From NCBI GenBank assembly GCA_036394575.1, contig DASWEY010000006.1:1-64000 (forward strand): a stretch of DNA of 64,000 nt, in the 5' to 3' direction. Under the pieces are notes generated by a model. That model was not told the origin of the DNA. It worked only from the letters and a program-made list of their open reading frames with translations, and ran no database searches. The translations under genes and the position numbers were made by a program. The stretch's first letter is position 1. The number at the start of each line of letters is the position of its first letter. The stretch is from UKL13-2 sp036394575. GTDB lineage: Bacteria > Pseudomonadota > Gammaproteobacteria > Burkholderiales > Usitatibacteraceae. Below, in pieces: positions 61,401-64,000 of this stretch.

Positions 61401-63168
61401 CACCGCCGGTTCCGACGAGAAGCGCGATTTCCTGCGCCTGCTAGGCGTCGATCATATTTTCGATTCGCGCTCGCTGGCTTTCGCCGACGAGATCCTCGCC
61501 ATTACCCAGGGCAAGGGCGTGGATGTGGTGCTCAATTCGCTCGCGGGTGAGGCAATCAACCGCAATTTCCGCGTACTCAAGCCCTTCGGGCGTTTCCTCG
61601 AGCTGGGCAAGCGCGATTTTTACGAGAACACCAAAATCGGTTTGCGTCCGTTCCGCAATAATATTTCCTATTTCGGCATCGATGCCGACCAGCTGATGCA
61701 GGAACAGCCGCAGCTCACCCAGTCCCTGTTCCGCGAGGTGATGGAATTGTTCGGCGAGGGTATCCTGCACCCGCTGCCTTTCCATACGTTCGAAGCCGAC
61801 GACGTGGTGGACGCCTTCCGCCATATGCAGCAGGCCAAGCAGATCGGCAAGGTCGTCGTCACCTATCAGAACGGCATCAATACGGTGTTCACGCCGCCGC
61901 CGGCACAGGTGCAACTGCAGTTGCCGGAAAAGGCGACTTATCTCGTCACCGGCGGACTGGGCGGCTTTGGCCTGCGTACCGCGCAATGGCTGGTGTCGAA
62001 AGGCGCGAAGAACCTGGTGCTGATCAGCCGCAGCGGCCCGGCCTCGGTCGAAGCGCAGGCGACGGTCACCGAACTGCAGGCGCGCGGCATCAAGGTGCTG
62101 GCCACCGCCTGCGATGTGACCGACCGCAAGGCCCTGTCGACGTTGTTTGCACAGATCGCCGCCAAGATGCCGCCGCTGCGCGGCATCATCCATGCTGCGG
62201 TGGTGATCGAGGACGCGCTGATCCGCAACACCAATGTCGAACAGATCCGCAAGGTATTCGCGCCGAAAATTCTGGGTGCGCAATATCTGCACGAGCTGAC
62301 GCGCGACATGAAAATGGATTTCTTCGTGCTGTACTCCTCCGCCACCACTCTGTTCGGCAATCCCGGCCAGGGCAATTATGTAGCCGCCAATGCGCAGCTC
62401 GAGGCGCTGGCGATGGCACGCCGCGCTGCCGGCCTGCCGGCCTTGTGCATACGCTGGGGCGCGATCGAGGACGTCGGCTTCCTGGCCCGCAACGAGGCGA
62501 TCAAGAATGCCCTGCAAAGCCGCATGGGCGGCAGCACCATCCAGTCGGTGGATGCGCTCAACATCCTCGAGGAACTGATCGTCTCCGATCGTTCCAACCT
62601 CGGTGTTCTCGAACTCGATTGGCATTCGCTCAGCCGCTTCCTGCCATCTGCCGCGTCGCCCAAGTTCCACGATCTGGTCGGGCAGGCGGCCGAAGGCGAA
62701 TCCGACGAAGACCATGCCGACGATATCCAGCGCCTGCTGGCCGAACTGCCGCCGGAAGAACTCGCCGCCACCTTCCGCGAATTGCTGAAAGCGGAGATCG
62801 GCGAGATCCTGCGCATTCCACCCGAGAAGCTCGATGCCACCCGTTCGGTCTACGATATGGGTCTCGATTCGCTGATGGGTGTCGAGCTCGCATTGGCGAT
62901 CGAATCGCGCTTCGGCATTCGCCTGCCAGTGATGGCGCTGAGCGAAAGCCCGACCATCGAGAAACTGGCCGACAAGATTATCGCCCAGCTGAAATCCGCC
63001 GGCGCCAGCGGCGATGCCGCAGTCGGTGCTGCCGGTGCCAACATCACCGCGCAGGTGCAGCAAATGGTGTCGCAGCATGCACCCGAGGTCGATGCCAAAT
63101 CCATCGAGGAATTCGCCGCCGAACTGCAATCGGGCGACCCTTCCAAAGCCAGCCGGATCATTCACTGA
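55429..63168 (+). CDS. Single-module highly reducing type I polyketide synthase
   Basis: A 2579-residue multidomain enzyme. Order: KS (about 1–425; active-site C172 in DTACSSS, H307 in EAHGTGT, H347 in NLGHLEA), AT (about 530–860; S625 in GHSVGEIA; AFHS at 728–731 suggests malonyl-CoA), DH (about 895–1175; H927 in ADHVVGDAIVFPG, D1095 in LLDCTFQ), a degenerate C-methyltransferase-like region (about 1180–1575), a linker resembling the KR structural subdomain (about 1590–1805), ER (about 1820–2147; GAAGGVGIAAIQLA at 1969–1982), KR (about 2165–2410; GGLGGFG, S2304, Y2317), and ACP (about 2445–2525; S2481 in DMGLDSLMG). There is no thioesterase; a ~55-residue tail follows the ACP. Full reduction in a single chain suggests iterative use, giving a saturated chain. 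There is no strong ribosome-binding site before the ATG. Its TGA overlaps the ATG of the alpha-oxoamine synthase gene. Product inferred, not known. Confidence 0.93.
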   Translation: MKRKIAVVGMSFRFPGTSAEQYWPDLLSGKDLVTSVDPTRWAQETFRHPSKSHAGTSYTYAAGSIGDVSTFDAGFFGISPREAAQMDPQQRLLLEMSWEAFENAGIKPGAVKGSKCGVYIGISSTDYAYRFADDLGAIDSTVATGNTASIAANRISYVFDLRGPSMALDTACSSSLVAFHQACQSVASGESSLAIAGGVSLHLHPYGFIAFSKASMLSRRGRCNVFDASGDGYVRSEGGGIFILKDYDQAIADDNPILAIVAASAINSDGKKSGLTVPSSQAQAALLTDAYADAGIDPADIDYIEAHGTGTAVGDPIETRALGEALAKFRSKDHPLLIGSVKSNLGHLEAASGVAGLVKALYCVQHRTVPATIHVDTPNPNIPFEDWNLRVARKTTALKQTGKLVVGVNSFGFGGANAHVILESPAAKVTPLQPRPPKPQPGAELPLVVSGKSEPALKAAARDYATFLRQHQSVPLYDIAYSATFNREWHEYRAVVFGSTHKSLASALEHFANGTASGLPVESATVLAPPVKVAFIYSGNGSQWEGMGKRLLREDETFRAAVQRVDQIFRRYADFSLEDELSGKNGEGRLALTEIAQPTLFAVQVGITEMLRTRGLAPNAVAGHSVGEIAAAWASGALTLEQAVQVIYHRSQLQATTKGRGQMTAVGLGEFAMRQLLQEFKLESAIAIAGTNSVRGVTLAGDDAALALLETVLVERKIFHKRLDLDYAFHSPAMDPIESRIYKALGALAPGEEQLPFISTVTGEQLSGALLDAYYWWQNIRNPVLFEKAVKTARSMGIDLFIEIGPHAVLRGYLNDSQKESGVPGRVVTTLSRGDDAAERVWSAAAKVMIAGAPVDWSRFFSHPAQFTPLPNYPWQRERYWQTVTPESENLLNRYKIHPLLGYRLTQQEFTWENQLDPLLNPTLADHVVGDAIVFPGTGFAELALAAAAQWTVGNVPHDKIEIEELEIRAPLLLSVEHSKSLRVSIDPADGSFAAKSRDQNSGEAWTLHATGRIPAEPQDVLFSEDKPAVPVRQPDFDATLHTRLTELVGLNYGPAFKAISAGWVEGDSVWARLTVPDAVRAELGSTLLHPALLDCTFQLIIHLLRDQIATQTGVAYVPTRIGRLIFKTGKAAPVLARADLVRRSPQSLTADFALFDEHGEIVAWLRGVRFRAVRLRKDSSDHLRFLDYVGIAQPRAAAGVALPTLTEEVRKALAAAALALSKSSAFQPYTQQIEPLLDALCAAFADDALQRIAGGNELSDQRVAQLAEQNPASASLVARLIDMLEEDGVLKRADSGWQFTAGDEEPAAHDIWNALIADHPDHFAIFNAVGRVGLNLERLLDGGASIGQLLPRECTVAAMSAEVIGHAATRSFGLALQQCVTAALERLSEGQRLRIVEISDGAPTFASGLLRSLRRDRFDYVIATPNRATAEDCQHRVDRLPGAVVQVFGNDADNALPPASRDARDAGFQLAILVNDFASDEEAQRAVSQAKRMLAVNGTLVLLGTPSSRWLDLVFGATPNWWAPRAEAAPALMSRSAARWDQRLRALGFEDSVTLPLAPDAPATPYLMVARAGAENAVAAAAQLPAQPAAHAAWIVLVDDNPFAIATAQNFASRIVGDSGYVAVVGALRHAEVDCSHADISPSDAHAMAALLGHVRASRGAVSGVLHLYGFGRNDSLVGATQLLAHQVERCAIASALVQACEQAEVDTACWLVTTGAASALLPQREAQFADMADAPLWGLGRTLMNEPSRLAIRLIDLERAGASERADSKVAAALVAEILSADAEQETMFTIHGERFVPRLRVMPRHLVENEKPVLSTTLRLGFQFAGQLRNLRWQAFPRTRPAADEIEIEVAATGLNFRDVMYALGLLSEEAVENGFAGPTLGLECAGVVIGVGAGVEGFGLGDRVVAFGPSSFSNHVLTKASGVSRIPPGISFEAAATIPSTFFTAYYALHHLARLREGEKILIHGAAGGVGIAAIQLAKYFGAEIFATAGSDEKRDFLRLLGVDHIFDSRSLAFADEILAITQGKGVDVVLNSLAGEAINRNFRVLKPFGRFLELGKRDFYENTKIGLRPFRNNISYFGIDADQLMQEQPQLTQSLFREVMELFGEGILHPLPFHTFEADDVVDAFRHMQQAKQIGKVVVTYQNGINTVFTPPPAQVQLQLPEKATYLVTGGLGGFGLRTAQWLVSKGAKNLVLISRSGPASVEAQATVTELQARGIKVLATACDVTDRKALSTLFAQIAAKMPPLRGIIHAAVVIEDALIRNTNVEQIRKVFAPKILGAQYLHELTRDMKMDFFVLYSSATTLFGNPGQGNYVAANAQLEALAMARRAAGLPALCIRWGAIEDVGFLARNEAIKNALQSRMGGSTIQSVDALNILEELIVSDRSNLGVLELDWHSLSRFLPSAASPKFHDLVGQAAEGESDEDHADDIQRLLAELPPEELAATFRELLKAEIGEILRIPPEKLDATRSVYDMGLDSLMGVELALAIESRFGIRLPVMALSESPTIEKLADKIIAQLKSAGASGDAAVGAAGANITAQVQQMVSQHAPEVDAKSIEEFAAELQSGDPSKASRIIH

Positions 63169-64000
63169 TGAGTAGAAAAGGCGTGATGGGCCTCAGCGCC
63201 CAACTCAAAGACAAGCTGATCCAGCAAACCCTGGAGCGGCGTTTGCGCCAGGCGGGCGAGCCGCGGACCACCAATTTTTCGCTGGCGACCTCGGCGGCCG
63301 CGCGCGATATTCCCGAAGAATACTATCGCTTCGCCCTGCATCCCGGCTACCAGCAGCTGCGCATCGTCAACGACGGCGCGGCGCGGCTGGGCATCCGCAA
63401 TCCGTTCTTCAAGCAGCACGATGCCTTGGTCGGCGCCACCACGACGATCGACGGCAAGAGCTTCATCAACTACGGCAGCTATAACTACCTCGGTTTTTCG
63501 GGTGACCCGGCGGTGACGGCCGCTGCCAAGGCCGCCATCGACCGCTATGGCACCTCGGTGTCGGCCAGCCGCATCGTCTCCGGCGAGCGGCCGATTCACC
63601 GCGAGTTCGAACGCGCCCTGGCCGATGTCTACGGGGTCGACGACGCCATCACCTTCGTCAGCGGTCACGCCACCAATGTCACCACCATCGGCTATCTGTT
63701 CGGGCCCAAGGACCTGGTGCTGCACGATGCCCTGATCCATAACTGCACCCTGCAGGGCGTGCAGTTGTCCGGCGCCAAGCGCCTGTCGTTCCCGCATAAC
63801 GACTGGGCGGCGCTCGACACCATCCTCAATGAGCAGCGTCGTCATTTCGAGCGCGTGCTGGTGGTGGTCGAGGGTATCTACAGCATGGATGGCGATTACC
63901 CGGATCTGCCGCGCTTTGTGGAAATCAAGCGCAAGCATCGTGCCTTCCTGATGGTCGATGAGGCCCATTCTTTCGGCGTGATGGGCAAGAACGGCCTCGG
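63168..64000 (+). CDS. Alpha-oxoamine synthase (AONS/SPT family), partial
   Basis: Begins at an ATG in the TGATG overlap with the PKS stop and runs off the right edge (277 codons visible). After a ~70-residue N-terminal part, the PLP-dependent fold-type I core starts: INYGSYNYLGFSGDP, YGTSVSASRIVSGERPIHRE, and VVVEGIYSMDGDYPDL with VDEAHSFGVMGKNG (PLP-binding Asp and His). The Schiff-base lysine lies beyond the window. The family (BioF, KBL, SPT, CqsA) joins an acyl thioester to an amino acid with loss of CO2. Next to a PKS without a thioesterase it likely releases the chain as a 2-amino-3-ketone. Confidence 0.9.
   Translation, partial: MSRKGVMGLSAQLKDKLIQQTLERRLRQAGEPRTTNFSLATSAAARDIPEEYYRFALHPGYQQLRIVNDGAARLGIRNPFFKQHDALVGATTTIDGKSFINYGSYNYLGFSGDPAVTAAAKAAIDRYGTSVSASRIVSGERPIHREFERALADVYGVDDAITFVSGHATNVTTIGYLFGPKDLVLHDALIHNCTLQGVQLSGAKRLSFPHNDWAALDTILNEQRRHFERVLVVVEGIYSMDGDYPDLPRFVEIKRKHRAFLMVDEAHSFGVMGKNGL

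Noticed and set aside
58369..63165. Very long minus-strand open frames opposite the PKS (987 and 574 codons)
   Set aside because: They lie antisense to clearly conserved PKS domains, and their translations have no family motifs. Open antisense frames are expected from GC-rich codon usage.

Overview
The window looks like a chromosome segment from a GC-rich betaproteobacterium. The evidence is the tuf–S10–spc–alpha ribosomal super-operon in its proteobacterial order, the rpsU–yqeY–dnaG–rpoD macromolecular-synthesis cluster followed by a CAU-anticodon tRNA, the gpsA–SH3–secB–grxC–rhodanese / gpmA–envC–ctpA–moeB neighbourhood, and the fmdB–DUF502–aspS run. The genus cannot be fixed from the sequence alone.

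Layout. (1) 1–15.6 kb: the 3' end of tuf, then rpsJ-rplC-rplD-rplW-rplB-rpsS-rplV-rpsC-rplP-rpmC-rpsQ, a strong terminator, an inserted short-chain dehydrogenase gene, a new promoter and leader, then rplN through secY, infA, rpmJ, rpsM, rpsK, rpsD, rpoA and rplQ, closed by a second strong terminator. (2) 15.6–25.7 kb: a methionine/kynurenine-type aminotransferase, a NarL-type two-component pair whose kinase carries four PAS domains, a MOFRL glycerate kinase, uvrA and divergent ssb. (3) 25.7–37.3 kb: an outer-membrane protein, a quinone oxidoreductase, a ROK sugar kinase, PPK2, fmdB, DUF502, aspS, an isoaspartyl peptidase, an EamA transporter, nudB, an EEP nuclease-fold protein and a ClsB-type cardiolipin synthase. 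Two copies of a dispersed inverted-repeat element lie after aspS and after the cardiolipin synthase gene. (4) 37.4–47.6 kb: argB, gpsA, an SH3 protein, secB, grxC and a rhodanese on the minus strand; gpmA, envC-like, ctpA, moeB/thiF-like and a DUF4124 protein on the plus strand; tsaD on the minus strand. (5) 47.6–52.8 kb: rpsU, yqeY, dnaG, rpoD and a tRNA. (6) 52.8–64 kb: an accessory-looking region beside the tRNA, with a TPR protein, a DUF6356 protein, an Lrp/AsnC regulator, a 2579-residue single-module reducing type I polyketide synthase, and a translationally coupled alpha-oxoamine synthase that runs off the right edge.

The most interesting content is the PKS plus alpha-oxoamine synthase pair. 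The PKS has KS-AT-DH-(degenerate methyltransferase)-ER-KR-ACP in one chain with no thioesterase. This resembles a fungal highly reducing PKS. The next gene starts inside the PKS stop codon and encodes a PLP enzyme of the family that condenses acyl thioesters with amino acids. The inferred product is a long-chain 2-amino-3-ketone or sphingoid-like amino-polyketide. Secondary points of interest are the dispersed repeat, the dehydrogenase gene splitting the ribosomal operon, structured leaders before rplC, rplN and rpoA, and an N-terminally extended ArgB.
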